NCBI RefSeq assembly: GCF_021129195.1
Contig: NZ_JAJOHW010000007.1
Location: 1-47,922 of the forward strand
Source of the DNA: Chromobacterium aquaticum
GTDB taxonomy: Bacteria; Pseudomonadota; Gammaproteobacteria; Burkholderiales; Chromobacteriaceae
Reading direction: 5' to 3'
Length of the DNA: 47,922 nt
Shown here: piece after piece, positions 26,172-36,705 of the stretch
Layout: each line of letters starts with the position of its first letter
Position numbering within the stretch: position 1 is the stretch's first letter
Position numbers and translations under genes: made by a program
The notes under the pieces: model-generated
Told to the model about the DNA's origin: nothing
Seen by the model: only the letters and a program-made list of their open reading frames with translations
Database searches by the model: none

Positions 26172-26786
26172 ATGGCCAGAAAAACCAAGGAAGAATCGCA
26201 AAAGACCCGGGACGCGATCCTGGACGGCGCGGAACGGGTGTTTCTGCGCCAGGGGGTGGCCAGCGCCACCATGGCGCAGATCGCCGATGAGGCCGGGGTG
26301 TCGCGCGGCGCGGTCTACGGCCATTACGACAACAAAATGGAAGTGTGCCGGGCCATGGTGGACCGCGTGTTCGAACTGGACGCGCTGCGTTTCCCGGCGG
26401 AGCAGGCGTCGGCGGGCGACACCCTGGTGGCGGTGGGCATGTATTACCTGCGCCAGTTTCACGAGCCGGGGCCGGCGCAGCGGGTGACGGAGTTTCTGTA
26501 TCACAAGTGCGAGCGCAACCGGGAGAACCGCGGCATTCTGCGCCGCCGCGAGCTGATGGACCGCGCCACCCTGCATTATGTGCGCCGCCAGCTGCGGCGC
26601 GCGATTGCCCAGGGCGAGCTGCCGCCTGAGACCGATGTGCGCATCGCCACCGAATTCCTGGTGCGTTTGTTCGAGGGCATGTACGGCATGCTGGACGGCG
26701 GCAAGGCGCCGTTCGCCGATTGCGAGCGCATTCTGCGCGCGGCCTGGTTGAGCGTGGCGACGGTGGCGGCCTGGCGCGCGGGCTAG
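26172..26786 (+). CDS. TetR/AcrR-family repressor
   Basis: 204 residues. The N-terminal HTH (about 10-55) reads 'TRDAILDGAERVFLRQGVAS' then 'TMAQIADEAGVSRGAVYGHY' with 'DNKMEVCRAMVD', close to the AcrR/TtgR subgroup that governs efflux pumps. The C-terminal ligand-binding domain is divergent. It is transcribed away from the MATE gene and probably represses it through the palindrome at 26102-26131. Its stop (26784-26786) overlaps the AraC stop within the four bases CTAG. Confidence 0.94.
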   Translation: MARKTKEESQKTRDAILDGAERVFLRQGVASATMAQIADEAGVSRGAVYGHYDNKMEVCRAMVDRVFELDALRFPAEQASAGDTLVAVGMYYLRQFHEPGPAQRVTEFLYHKCERNRENRGILRRRELMDRATLHYVRRQLRRAIAQGELPPETDVRIATEFLVRLFEGMYGMLDGGKAPFADCERILRAAWLSVATVAAWRAG

Positions 26787-27529
26787 CGCCGTTGGGACAG
26801 TGTGCGCAGCCGCAGCTGGCGCGGGCTGAGGCCCAGCATTTGCCGGCATAGCCGGGTCAGCGCGCTCTGGTCGGAAAAGCCGCAGCTGGCGGCGATGTCG
26901 GCCAGCGGCTGGCCGCTGTGCTGGATGGCGTGGCTGGCGGCTTCCATGCGGGTGCGGCGTATGAATTCGCCGACGCTGGCCTGAAACACCCGCTTCATGC
27001 GCCGGTCCAGCTGGCCGATGCTGAGGCCGGACAATTCGCACAGTTCTTCCAGCCGCAGCGGGCGATGGTATTGGGTCTGGATGTGATCGACGCAGGCGGC
27101 GAAGCGCTCGTCCAGCAGCCGTTCCCGCGTCAGCTCGGTCAGGTCCTTGGAGATGCAGACCAAGCCCATCAGCCGCCCGTCCGGGTGGTGCAGCGATTGT
27201 TTGTTGGTCAGGCACCAGCCAGGCGCGCGGTCGTGGTAGACGGTGAGGTCCAGCCGGTTGCGCATGGGCTGGGACTCGGCGAACACTTGCCGGTCCTGAT
27301 CGCGGTAGCGGTTGGCCATGGCGCTGGGAAACAGCTCATGCGCGGTCATGCCTTCCGCCTGCCATTTGTTGCGCAAGGCGCAGCGGCCGACGCAGCCCTC
27401 GCTCAACGCCAGGTAGCGGGATTGCAGGTCCTTGACCGAGAAGACCACATCGGGAAGCGGATCGAACAACGACGCCATGGAGCGCATGGCGTTGAGGTCG
27501 CTGACGATGTAGGGATGAAGAAGCTGCAT
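26783..27529 (-). CDS. AraC-family regulator with N-terminal PAS-like domain
   Basis: 248 residues. The N-terminal part (about 15-130) resembles a PAS sensor domain: 'LPDVVFSVKDLQSRYLALSE' and 'LMGLVCISKDLTELTRE'. The C-terminal AraC HTH (about 145-245) has 'RPLRLEELCELSGLSIGQLD' and 'PLADIAASCGFSDQSALTRL'. It is convergent with the TetR gene, overlapping it by 4 bp. PAS-AraC proteins of this type often respond to small metabolites; target genes are not apparent nearby. Confidence 0.92.
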   Translation of the reverse strand: MQLLHPYIVSDLNAMRSMASLFDPLPDVVFSVKDLQSRYLALSEGCVGRCALRNKWQAEGMTAHELFPSAMANRYRDQDRQVFAESQPMRNRLDLTVYHDRAPGWCLTNKQSLHHPDGRLMGLVCISKDLTELTRERLLDERFAACVDHIQTQYHRPLRLEELCELSGLSIGQLDRRMKRVFQASVGEFIRRTRMEAASHAIQHSGQPLADIAASCGFSDQSALTRLCRQMLGLSPRQLRLRTLSQRR

Positions 27530-27736
27530 GGACGCGGCGCTTGTCCTTGAGCGGCGCCGGCGGGCCGGCGGTGGGTTTGTCTATCTAATCAATCTTCCTG
27601 TCATTCAATTGGCATTTCTTGAAAATAAAATGCATTACTTTCATGCGTTTTGCAAGTCCGCCGCGACGGGAGCCGCGGCGGAAGGCATGGGCGCGTTGGG
27701 CCGGTTCAAGGACTGGCGCTTGCGGGTGAACGTTTA
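27530..27736. other. Upstream region of the AraC gene
   Basis: About 200 bp without a credible gene. The part at 27580-27655 is clearly AT-rich (for example TTTCTTGAAAATAAAATGC), and probably holds the AraC promoter on the minus strand. A 69-codon frame here lacks a ribosome binding site and ends at the edge of a repeat. Confidence 0.4.
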
Positions 27737-27848
27737 GAACCGCGAACAAAACCAAGCAGAGAACCTGATCCAAGGCGCGCCGCCGCTGGCAGTACCCGTG
27801 GCACGACAGGGAGGCGCAGCTCAGGATCAGGGGTTTTGTTAACGGGTC
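27737..27848 (-). repeat. Small inverted-terminus repeat, family 2, copy B (112 bp, inverted)
   Basis: Ends GAACCGCGAACAAAACC and GGTTTTGTTAACGGGTC are inverted repeats with a few mismatches; TTA flanks both sides (27734-27736 and 27849-27851). The right TTA is the complement of the TAA stop codon of the collagenase gene. The core on the minus strand (GCTGCGCCTCCCTGTCGT, ACGGGTACTGCC, GGCGGCGCGCCTTGG) matches copies A and C. Confidence 0.82.
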
Positions 27849-30104
27849 TTAATCGTAGCTGGCGCTGACGCTGACATTGGCGAACGCCTGTCGCGCCTGC
27901 AGCGTCAGGTAGTACCAGCGGCCGGTCTGCGGCGCGGCGATGCTGACGCTTTCCTCGTTGCCGGCGCCGGCCGAGGCGTTGTCATAGCTGGCCGGCGTCG
28001 GGTAGCGGTCCAGCGCCACGTAGAGATCGACGTCGCCGCTGCCGCCGCTGGTCCACAGCTTGAGGTTGCGCGCGCCGGCCGGCAGCAGGATGGCGGCGTA
28101 GGCCGCGCCGGAGGTGGAAGCGGAAAGGCCGCCGATGGCGCAGTTTTTGCCCAGGTAGTTGGGCGAGGTTTCCTTGCACGGCGGCAGGCCGGGCTCGGAC
28201 GGCAGCGGCGGCTGGCCGGCGGTGGTGGCGCTTTGCGCCCAGCTGGCGAACTCGGCGTCGTAGCGCTTGCCTATCAGGCGCATCTGGTCCATGTAGCCGT
28301 TGTAATCGCCGCTGCGGAAGCGGGTGAGGAAACCGTCCACATCGGCGCGGTGGCGCTCCATCATGAAGCGGGTGGCCATATAGCCCCAACGATAGGCGCG
28401 GGTCACGTAGTCCGGCATGTCGTAGGTGTTGCCGAAGATCTGGCTCAGCGCGTAGTTGCCGCTGCGGGCGGCGTCTATCGCCGGCTGGTTGCCATTGCCC
28501 AGCGACAGGTATTCGGCCAGGCCTTCTATCCACCACACCGTGGGCTGGCGGGTGCTGGCGCCGAAGTCGCCGTACATGTCGAAGCGGCCGTCCAGGTAGT
28601 GGATGTATTCGTGCTCCAGGTTCCAGATCTTGAAGGTTGGGCGCAGCCAGGAGGCTTCGTGGGCGATGAAGCGCGCCTGGTTGCCGGCCGCGGCCGGATC
28701 GCCTTCCAGATACATGCCGCCGTTGTCGGTGCTGATGCCGTAGATCACCGACGCGTACTTGGCGTAGTTGTTGTAATCGTCGAACACCACCACTTCCAGC
28801 GAGGTGTTGTTGTCGTTGGCCACCGGCTGTTTGCGGGTTTGCAGCATCTGGTGGAAGTAGGACTCTTCTTTTTGCAGCAGCGCGCAGGAGTTTTGCAGTT
28901 GTTCCTGGCTCATTTCCTGGGCGCGGATGCGGATGCTGGCGCTGCAGGTGTAGCGGTTGACCAGGATGGCGTCGGCGAGCCGGGTTTCGAAGTTGCAAGT
29001 GCCGTAGTCGGCGCAGCTGGCGGCATCGTAATACTTCACCGCTTCGGCGGCGGCCAGCCACAGTTCATTGTCGTTGCCGGTCATGCTGCTGGCGGCCAGG
29101 ATGGCTTGCGCCTGCGGCTTGATCGCCGGTTTCAGCGCCGGGTATTGCATGAAGCGCAGCCCTTCGCGAGTGGCGTCGCCCAGCTGGAAGGCGCTCTCGG
29201 TGCCGAGCAGGGCGGCCTTGTTGGCTTGCGCGAAGCGGGTCAGCGCCGCCGAATAGCTGCCGTCGTTCTGCAGCAGCGGCGCGGCGTTGGCGCGACCGTG
29301 GGCGTAGAAGAACACGGTCAGCGCGCCGGTGAAGCCCTGGCTGGCGGTGGTTTCGCGCAGCGCTTGGGCGGCGTTGGGCTGGGTGGCGTCATTGGTGTAG
29401 CGCTGCACGATGGCGCGCATGCTGGGCAGGTAGTAGGCCTCGTCCGCCATATTGGTGATCAGCTTCATCACTTCGCCGGCGGTGGTGGGCGCCTGGGCAT
29501 TGGCGGCGAACAGCGCGCTGCCATCGGCCAGCCGCTTGATGCCGGGGCGCAGCACGGTTTGCAGATTGGCGTCCGGCGCCGGCAGGGTGCCGCCGCTGGC
29601 CAGGTAGTAGCCGGCGCGCAGATAGAGGGTGAGGTTGACCAGGGCCATGGAGCCGGCGTTGTAGGCGGCTGCTTCCTGGGCGAAGCGTCCGGCGACGGCG
29701 TTGAGGTTGGCCGGGCTGTAGAGGGTGGCGGCCAGCTTGCTGTCCAGCGAGAACAGGCCGTAGGTGCAGGTGTAGTCGGGCAGGCCCACCAGGTAGTTGG
29801 CCAGCGCCGCGCCGCTGTAACCGGCCATGACTTTCATGTCCTGGCATTGGGCGGTGGCGGCGTGGGCAATCAATTTGCTCTTGGGCTTGCCGATCACGGT
29901 CTTGGCGTCGGGCAGCCGGTAGCGGGATTGCGCGTCGCTTGGCGGACGTTGCTGCCATTGCCGCGGCGGCGGCGCCTGTTTCGGGCGCGCTTGCGCCTGG
30001 GCCTGGTGCGGCACTTTCTGCGCTTTGGGCGCGGCCAGCGCCGGCTGCGCGAGCAAGGCGGCGGCGAGGCTCAGGCATAGCGCGGCGAGAGGGAGCTTGG
30101 GCAT
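27849..30104 (-). CDS. colA: Secreted M9 collagenase
   Basis: 751 residues with a signal peptide (cleaved near residue 24, 'ALAAPKA'). An M9 N-terminal activator-type domain (about 75-370) is followed by the gluzincin catalytic domain with H498-E499-Y-I-H502 and the third ligand E527 in 'WIEGLAEY'. After a Pro-rich linker comes a C-terminal PPC-type domain (about 660-751; 'WTSGGSGDVDLYVALDRYP'). Microbial collagenases of this family degrade collagen triple helices and are exported, often by type II secretion. The catalytic residues are all present. A family-2 repeat abuts the stop codon. Confidence 0.94.
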   Translation of the reverse strand: MPKLPLAALCLSLAAALLAQPALAAPKAQKVPHQAQAQARPKQAPPPRQWQQRPPSDAQSRYRLPDAKTVIGKPKSKLIAHAATAQCQDMKVMAGYSGAALANYLVGLPDYTCTYGLFSLDSKLAATLYSPANLNAVAGRFAQEAAAYNAGSMALVNLTLYLRAGYYLASGGTLPAPDANLQTVLRPGIKRLADGSALFAANAQAPTTAGEVMKLITNMADEAYYLPSMRAIVQRYTNDATQPNAAQALRETTASQGFTGALTVFFYAHGRANAAPLLQNDGSYSAALTRFAQANKAALLGTESAFQLGDATREGLRFMQYPALKPAIKPQAQAILAASSMTGNDNELWLAAAEAVKYYDAASCADYGTCNFETRLADAILVNRYTCSASIRIRAQEMSQEQLQNSCALLQKEESYFHQMLQTRKQPVANDNNTSLEVVVFDDYNNYAKYASVIYGISTDNGGMYLEGDPAAAGNQARFIAHEASWLRPTFKIWNLEHEYIHYLDGRFDMYGDFGASTRQPTVWWIEGLAEYLSLGNGNQPAIDAARSGNYALSQIFGNTYDMPDYVTRAYRWGYMATRFMMERHRADVDGFLTRFRSGDYNGYMDQMRLIGKRYDAEFASWAQSATTAGQPPLPSEPGLPPCKETSPNYLGKNCAIGGLSASTSGAAYAAILLPAGARNLKLWTSGGSGDVDLYVALDRYPTPASYDNASAGAGNEESVSIAAPQTGRWYYLTLQARQAFANVSVSASYD

Positions 30105-30259
30105 TGTTGTCTCCAGTGGTCAGGGCGAGTCCCTGATGGCGGAGATCATGCCAATGGCAAGGCTGGATTTCTTGGCGAGGCTGCGCGTCGGCGCGCGCAG
30201 ATTTGCCAAATCCACAGGCGCGGCGGCGGTGGCCAGGACAGGCGATGGCGCGCGGAGGA

Positions 30260-30288
30260 TTGACGCCGGCGCCGAGGAGCTATATTAT
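30260..30288 (+). promoter_or_regulatory. Sigma-70-type promoter of tRNA-Tyr
   Basis: TTGACG (30260-30265) and TATTAT (30283-30288) are separated by exactly 17 bp and end 12 bp before the mature tRNA 5' end. This is a near-consensus promoter. Confidence 0.82.
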
Positions 30289-30300
30289 GCGCCTCTCTCT

Positions 30301-30385
30301 GGAGGGGTTCCCGAGCGGTCAAAGGGATCAGACTGTAAATCTGACGGCTCTGCCTTCGAAGGTTCGAATCCTTCTCCCTCCACCA
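30301..30385 (+). tRNA. tRNA-Tyr (anticodon GTA)
   Basis: 85 nt with encoded CCA. The acceptor stem GGAGGGG pairs with TCCCTCC; the anticodon stem TCAGA / TCTGA holds the loop CTGTAAA with GTA at 30335-30337; a long variable arm (class II, as for bacterial tRNA-Tyr) and the T arm GGTTCGAATCC follow. Its own promoter precedes it and a terminator follows 8 bp after it. No integrase gene or second attachment-like copy is seen beside it. Confidence 0.97.
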
Positions 30386-30393
30386 GATTCAAC

Positions 30394-30422
30394 AAAAAAG
30401 CCAGGCTATGCCTGGCTTTTTT
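30394..30422. terminator. Bidirectional terminator after tRNA-Tyr
   Basis: AAAAAAGCCAGGC and GCCTGGCTTTTTT form a perfect stem around TAT. The T-run follows in both directions, so it also serves the convergent fghA gene. Confidence 0.95.
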
Positions 30423-30435
30423 GCGTTCCGCCGTG

Positions 30436-31275
30436 TCACAGGCCGAGATGGCGCGCATGGAAGCGCAGCTGTTCCTCGATCAGGCTGGCGACAAAGTAGT
30501 AGCTATGGTCGTACTCGGCGTGGCGGTACAGTTCCAGCGGATAGCCGCAGGCCTGGGCCGCTTGCTCCAGCGCTTCCGGCTGCAGCTGGGTGTCGAGGAA
30601 GCTGTCGGCCAGGCCCACGTCCACGCGCAGCGGCAGGCGCTGCGGCGCGGCGGCGAGCAGCAGGCTGGCATCCCATTCCTGCCAGGTGTCGCGGTCTTCG
30701 CCCAGATAGGCGGCGAAGGCCTTCTGGCCCCAGGGCGCGTTGAGCGGATGGCAGATCGGGCTGAACGCCGACACCGACGCATAGTCCTGCGGCCGTTTCA
30801 GCGCGCAGATCAGCGCGCCGTGGCCGCCCATGGAATGGCCGGCGATGGCGGGCTTGCCGGTCACCGGGAAGTGGGCGGCGATCAGCGCCGGCAACTCCTG
30901 GCTGACGTAGTCGTACATCCGGTAGTGACGATCCCAGGGCGCCTGGGTGGCGTTCAGGTAGAAGCCGGCGCCCTGGCCCAGGTCGAAGGCTTCGTCATCG
31001 GCCACGTCCGCGCCGCGCGGGCTGGTGTCCGGCGCGACGATGGCCAGGCCCAGCTCGGCGGCCACGCGCTGAGCGCCGGCCTTGTGCATGAAGTTCTCGT
31101 CGGTGCAGGTCAGGCCGGACAGCCAGTACAGCACCGGCACGCGCCGCTGCGGGCTGGCCTGCGGCGGCAGATAGACGGCGAAGCGCATGCGGCAGCCCAG
31201 CGTCGTCGAATCATGCAGATACTGCCGCTGCCAGCCGCCGAACGACTTGTTGGCGCTGATGTTTTCCAGGTTCAC
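30436..31275 (-). CDS. fghA: S-formylglutathione hydrolase
   Basis: 279 residues, the usual length. An alpha/beta hydrolase of the esterase D family with nucleophile S148 in 'GHSMGG'; 'YWLSGLTCTDENFMHKAGAQ' and 'SPRGADVADDEAFDLGQGAGFY' (about residues 84-105) are family signatures, and 'EYDHSYYF' carries the catalytic histidine. It hydrolyses S-formylglutathione to formate and glutathione, the second step of glutathione-dependent formaldehyde oxidation. It follows the adhC gene by 13 bp in one operon. Confidence 0.96.
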   Translation of the reverse strand: MNLENISANKSFGGWQRQYLHDSTTLGCRMRFAVYLPPQASPQRRVPVLYWLSGLTCTDENFMHKAGAQRVAAELGLAIVAPDTSPRGADVADDEAFDLGQGAGFYLNATQAPWDRHYRMYDYVSQELPALIAAHFPVTGKPAIAGHSMGGHGALICALKRPQDYASVSAFSPICHPLNAPWGQKAFAAYLGEDRDTWQEWDASLLLAAAPQRLPLRVDVGLADSFLDTQLQPEALEQAAQACGYPLELYRHAEYDHSYYFVASLIEEQLRFHARHLGL

Positions 31276-31288
31276 TCGGGTCTCCGGC

Positions 31289-33433
<2,145 letters not shown>

Positions 33434-33509
33434 CAGGCCGCTTTCGCGGTTGCCAAGCCCGGGCGCAGTGGCAATAATCGCGCATTCGATTTTAGGCGGG
33501 AGCGTGGGC

Positions 33510-34520
33510 ATGTTGGCGATAGGCGAATGCAGAGTGGAGCGGCTGGTGGTGCACCGGGTGGGCAATGCCTCGCGCGGCGAGGGCGCGCGTCTGTCCGAGC
33601 GGGCCAGCGCGGTGGACGAGGAAGTGTCTTCCTTGCTGCTGGGCGGCTATTTGAAGAACATCGTGTCGGACAAGCGCCAGCACCAGTTTTTCCATGAGTC
33701 CGATCTCAATCTCAATGAGATTTACCATTTCACCCGCCAGTTCTTCCGCGGCGAGCTGGATTTCCTCGAGGTGTCGCAGCGCATCGCCAAGCATTTGTAT
33801 GCGCGTTCGCAGCATCCCAACATCAATGCCGGCGATTTGCTGGTGATCTTGTTTTCCGGTCTCAATGACGGCGACCGCGAACTGCGCGCGCTGGGGGTGT
33901 TCAAGTCCGAGATCCGCGATGATTTCCTCACCGTGGTGGAGTCCGGCGATGTGTTCGACATCAGCCACGCCTCGGGCATCAATCCGCGGCTGATCGACAA
34001 GGGCGCGCTGATCCTGGAGCACGGTCCCACGGTGTACGCGGTGGATCGACTCAGCCGCGAGGCCAAGTTCTGGCTGGAGGATTTCCTGAAGGCGATGCGG
34101 GTGCCGGACAAGGCCTCCAGCAGCAAGATGATGGCCAGCGTGGTGGAACAGCTGTCCGAGGAAATCGACGATCCCATGCAGCAGGCGCGCTTCAAGGACG
34201 AGTTTCTCAATCTGGTGAGCGGCGAGGAGGATGTATCGGCCAGGCAATTGGCCAGCGCCGCCGAGAAGTTCGTGCCGCGTGAACAGGTGGAGCAGGCGAT
34301 GGGTTCCGCCGCCGAATCCTATGGCTTCGCGCTGGACGAAGAGGCGCGCTTGCCGGCCAAGGGGGTGGCGCGGCAACTGGAAAAAACCTTGTCCAAGTAT
34401 GGTGTCGGCCACGGCATCAGCGTGTTGCTGCCTAGCGGCATTACTTTGAAGAATATCCAGTCGCAGAACGATGGCGAAGGCGAGCTGATGCTGACTTTGC
34501 GTCTGAACAAGCGAGATTGA
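33510..34520 (+). CDS. ndpA: Nucleoid-associated protein, NdpA/YejK family
   Basis: 336 residues, matching E. coli YejK (335). 'FFRGELDFLEVSQRIAKHLY' lies within the N-terminal part and 'DDFLTVVESGDVFDISHAS' in the middle; 'SHASGINPRLIDKGALIL' and the C-terminal 'HGISVLLPSGITLKNIQS' fit the family. These proteins associate with the nucleoid; their exact role is poorly known. The start at 33510 has GGGAG at 33498-33502 (7-nt spacing); an upstream in-frame codon at 33450 is not supported. Confidence 0.88.
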   Translation: MLAIGECRVERLVVHRVGNASRGEGARLSERASAVDEEVSSLLLGGYLKNIVSDKRQHQFFHESDLNLNEIYHFTRQFFRGELDFLEVSQRIAKHLYARSQHPNINAGDLLVILFSGLNDGDRELRALGVFKSEIRDDFLTVVESGDVFDISHASGINPRLIDKGALILEHGPTVYAVDRLSREAKFWLEDFLKAMRVPDKASSSKMMASVVEQLSEEIDDPMQQARFKDEFLNLVSGEEDVSARQLASAAEKFVPREQVEQAMGSAAESYGFALDEEARLPAKGVARQLEKTLSKYGVGHGISVLLPSGITLKNIQSQNDGEGELMLTLRLNKRD

Positions 34521-35327
34521 GCGTCGCTGCTCACCCTGAGTCTTCTCGCCAGACAGGGGGCGTCGCCACCTGTCTGATGTCCACTTCCGTCCCTCCATTG
34601 TTCCGCATTTGAGAGTTGGCCGACCGCGCAGCGATGCCGCGGCGGGCCTGCTGTCAGACCCAGACCATCTAGCGGATAAATTTGTTGCTTCCCCTTTGTC
34701 TTGCTCAATGCTCCATCTGCGCTGGTGCGTCCTTTTTCCTGAGCGTTGCATATGGTGTTCGCTTATTTAATTCATTAATATTTACCAAAACATTAATATC
34801 TAAAATAAATTAAATGAGCATCAAAAGATGTATGCGATGTAATTTAAGACAAATCCTATTTGTGGTTTTGGGGACGCTTTTTACTATGGTCTGGTAAAGC
34901 CTAATTAAAGCAGCGCAATTAAGCTTGATTAAATACAGGGACGCGCTGGGCGAAAGTGGCGATGATGGGTCGCTGCGTTTACCAGTGGTTTTTATGGAAA
35001 GGTGGCTTTTTCCAAATAAATGACTGATGAAGCAATAAAAAATAAAAATCCCTTTGTCATGTGGTGCTGTGATGTGAATCAAGGCCTTGCCGGCGGCATG
35101 GTGCTGGCGGGAGGTCTGGCAGGGATTGTTGAACGATTCTTTAGATTCATTGACGCGATTCCAGCTTACGCGGCACTGTGATGCCACATTGTCATTTAAA
35201 AGCCAAACAAGGAACCCTGGCAATTAAGCTTATCTAATGCATGCTTTTGGGATGTTGAAAAACGACAGCGCGCAAATGCCATATTTGCGGATATCAGGCT
35301 GCCGGTATTCCAAAAGGTAGGGAATCG
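34521..35327. other. AT-rich intergenic region upstream of the REC-EAL gene
   Basis: About 800 bp without a credible gene; the part from about 34740 to 35240 is far richer in A and T than the rest of the window. It contains direct repeats CATTAATAT at 34773-34781 and 34791-34799 (18-bp period), and GCAATTAAGCTT at 34915-34926 and 35220-35231. A 137-codon minus-strand frame (34810-35223) has no ribosome binding site and no family resemblance. The region probably carries the promoter and binding sites for the REC-EAL gene and could be a target for xenogeneic silencing. Confidence 0.55.
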
Positions 35328-36563
35328 ATGGAAAATCTTAACATTATGCTGGTGTCCGGGCCGCAGCGGGAAAGCGAACCGCTCCAGCGCCTGCTGTTGC
35401 AGGCCGGTATTCGCAATATCCGCTGTTGCGGCCATATTCGCGAGGCGGAACAGGAGCTGTTGCGCGAGCCGGTGGACTTGCTGATTTGCGATATCCAGAT
35501 GCCCGATGGCGGCGGCGCCGAGCTGGTTGCGAAGGTGCATGCCGGCCTGCGCCGCGGCGAACTGGCGGATGCGCCGATGTTGCTGTGGCACAGCCGGGCC
35601 AGCAAGACTTTGCAGGAGTCCCATGTGAGGTTGGCGCGCGAGGCGGGTTTCAACTACGTCTGGGCGGCCAGCCTGCCCATGGATGCCGATGCCTGTTTGC
35701 GTTTGTTGCGCCAGGTGGTGCAGGCGCGCGCGGCCATGGCCGAGGCGGCCGGCGCCCATGGCGTGCCGGGGCGGCTGGGCACCCGTCCGTTCAGCGAGCA
35801 GGAGGTGATAGAGGCGCTGTGTTCCAAGGGCACGATCTCGATTGACCTGCAGCCCTTGGTGCGGCTGCGCGATGGCGCGGTGATAGGCGCCGAGGCGCTG
35901 GCGCGCTGTTCGCATCCGACCCGCGGCAATATCCGCCCCGCGGTGTTTTTGCCGGTGGTGAACAAGCTGGGTCTGGATTTGTTGTTGTTTTTCCATGTGT
36001 TGGGCGGGGTGATCGCCACGCAGCAGGCCTTGGCCGGGCAGGGTGTGCAATTGCCCATCGCCATCAACGCCTCGGCCGGCACGTTGGCATCGCCCAATAT
36101 CGTCAGCGAGATCATGTCGCGCTGGGACCGCGCCAAGCTGTCGCGTTCCTTGCTGGTGATAGAGCTGACGGAAAACATTGAGCCTGAAATCGGCCTGGAC
36201 CTGATGGTGGCGCTGAACCAGCTGCGCGCCAATGGTTTCGGCATCGCCTGCGACGACTACGGCATCGGCATTTCCTCGTTGAAGATGCTGTCCGACATGC
36301 CTTTCTCTTCCTTGAAGCTGGACCAGTTGTTCGTCGCCTCCATGCTGGAAAGCTCGCGGCACTATGAAATCGTCCGTTCCTCCATCCAACTGGGCAAGGA
36401 GTTGAAGCTGCAGGTGGTGGCGGAAGGGGTGGAGAGCTCAAGGCATATCAAGGCTTTGCGGGAGATGGGCTGCGAAGTGGGCCAGGGCTTCGGCCTGCAT
36501 CGCCCGATGGCGCCGCAGCGCTACATCGAATTGTTGCAGCAGGAGCGGATGGCGTGGCATTGA
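35328..36563 (+). CDS. RocR-like REC-EAL cyclic-di-GMP phosphodiesterase
   Basis: 411 residues. The N-terminal receiver domain has the phospho-acceptor D55 in 'ICDIQMP', but the usual acidic pair is replaced ('MLVSGPQ') and the conserved lysine is not evident, so phosphorylation may be weak or altered. The EAL domain (about 165-405) looks catalytically complete: E189 of EAL in 'GAEALAR', 'NASAGTL', 'ELTEN', 'DDYGIG', 'LKLDQLF' and 'EGVE'. It should hydrolyse c-di-GMP to pGpG. With the NarL regulator and unorthodox kinase that follow, the set matches the RocS/RocA/RocR (SadARS) system of Pseudomonas aeruginosa. Ribosome binding site GGTAGGGAA precedes the ATG. Confidence 0.92.
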   Translation: MENLNIMLVSGPQRESEPLQRLLLQAGIRNIRCCGHIREAEQELLREPVDLLICDIQMPDGGGAELVAKVHAGLRRGELADAPMLLWHSRASKTLQESHVRLAREAGFNYVWAASLPMDADACLRLLRQVVQARAAMAEAAGAHGVPGRLGTRPFSEQEVIEALCSKGTISIDLQPLVRLRDGAVIGAEALARCSHPTRGNIRPAVFLPVVNKLGLDLLLFFHVLGGVIATQQALAGQGVQLPIAINASAGTLASPNIVSEIMSRWDRAKLSRSLLVIELTENIEPEIGLDLMVALNQLRANGFGIACDDYGIGISSLKMLSDMPFSSLKLDQLFVASMLESSRHYEIVRSSIQLGKELKLQVVAEGVESSRHIKALREMGCEVGQGFGLHRPMAPQRYIELLQQERMAWH

Positions 36564-36705
36564 CGCGATGCCGGCGCGGCGCGCGCGGCGACAGCGGCTA
36601 GGGATGGTTGCGTCACGACACAGGCTTGCGGGGGAGGGGATATCCGGGAATGGTTTCCGCAAGTCGCGACGCTAACCATATTGAGCCAATTTTAATGAGA
36701 ATGGC

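Noticed and set aside
30301-30422. tRNA-Tyr as an integration site for a genomic island
   Set aside because: The 3' end is followed directly by a terminator, and no integrase gene or duplicated tRNA 3' end was found in the window.
34810-35223. 137-codon minus-strand frame in the AT-rich region
   Set aside because: No ribosome binding site, no recognisable domain, and base composition unlike the coding genes here.
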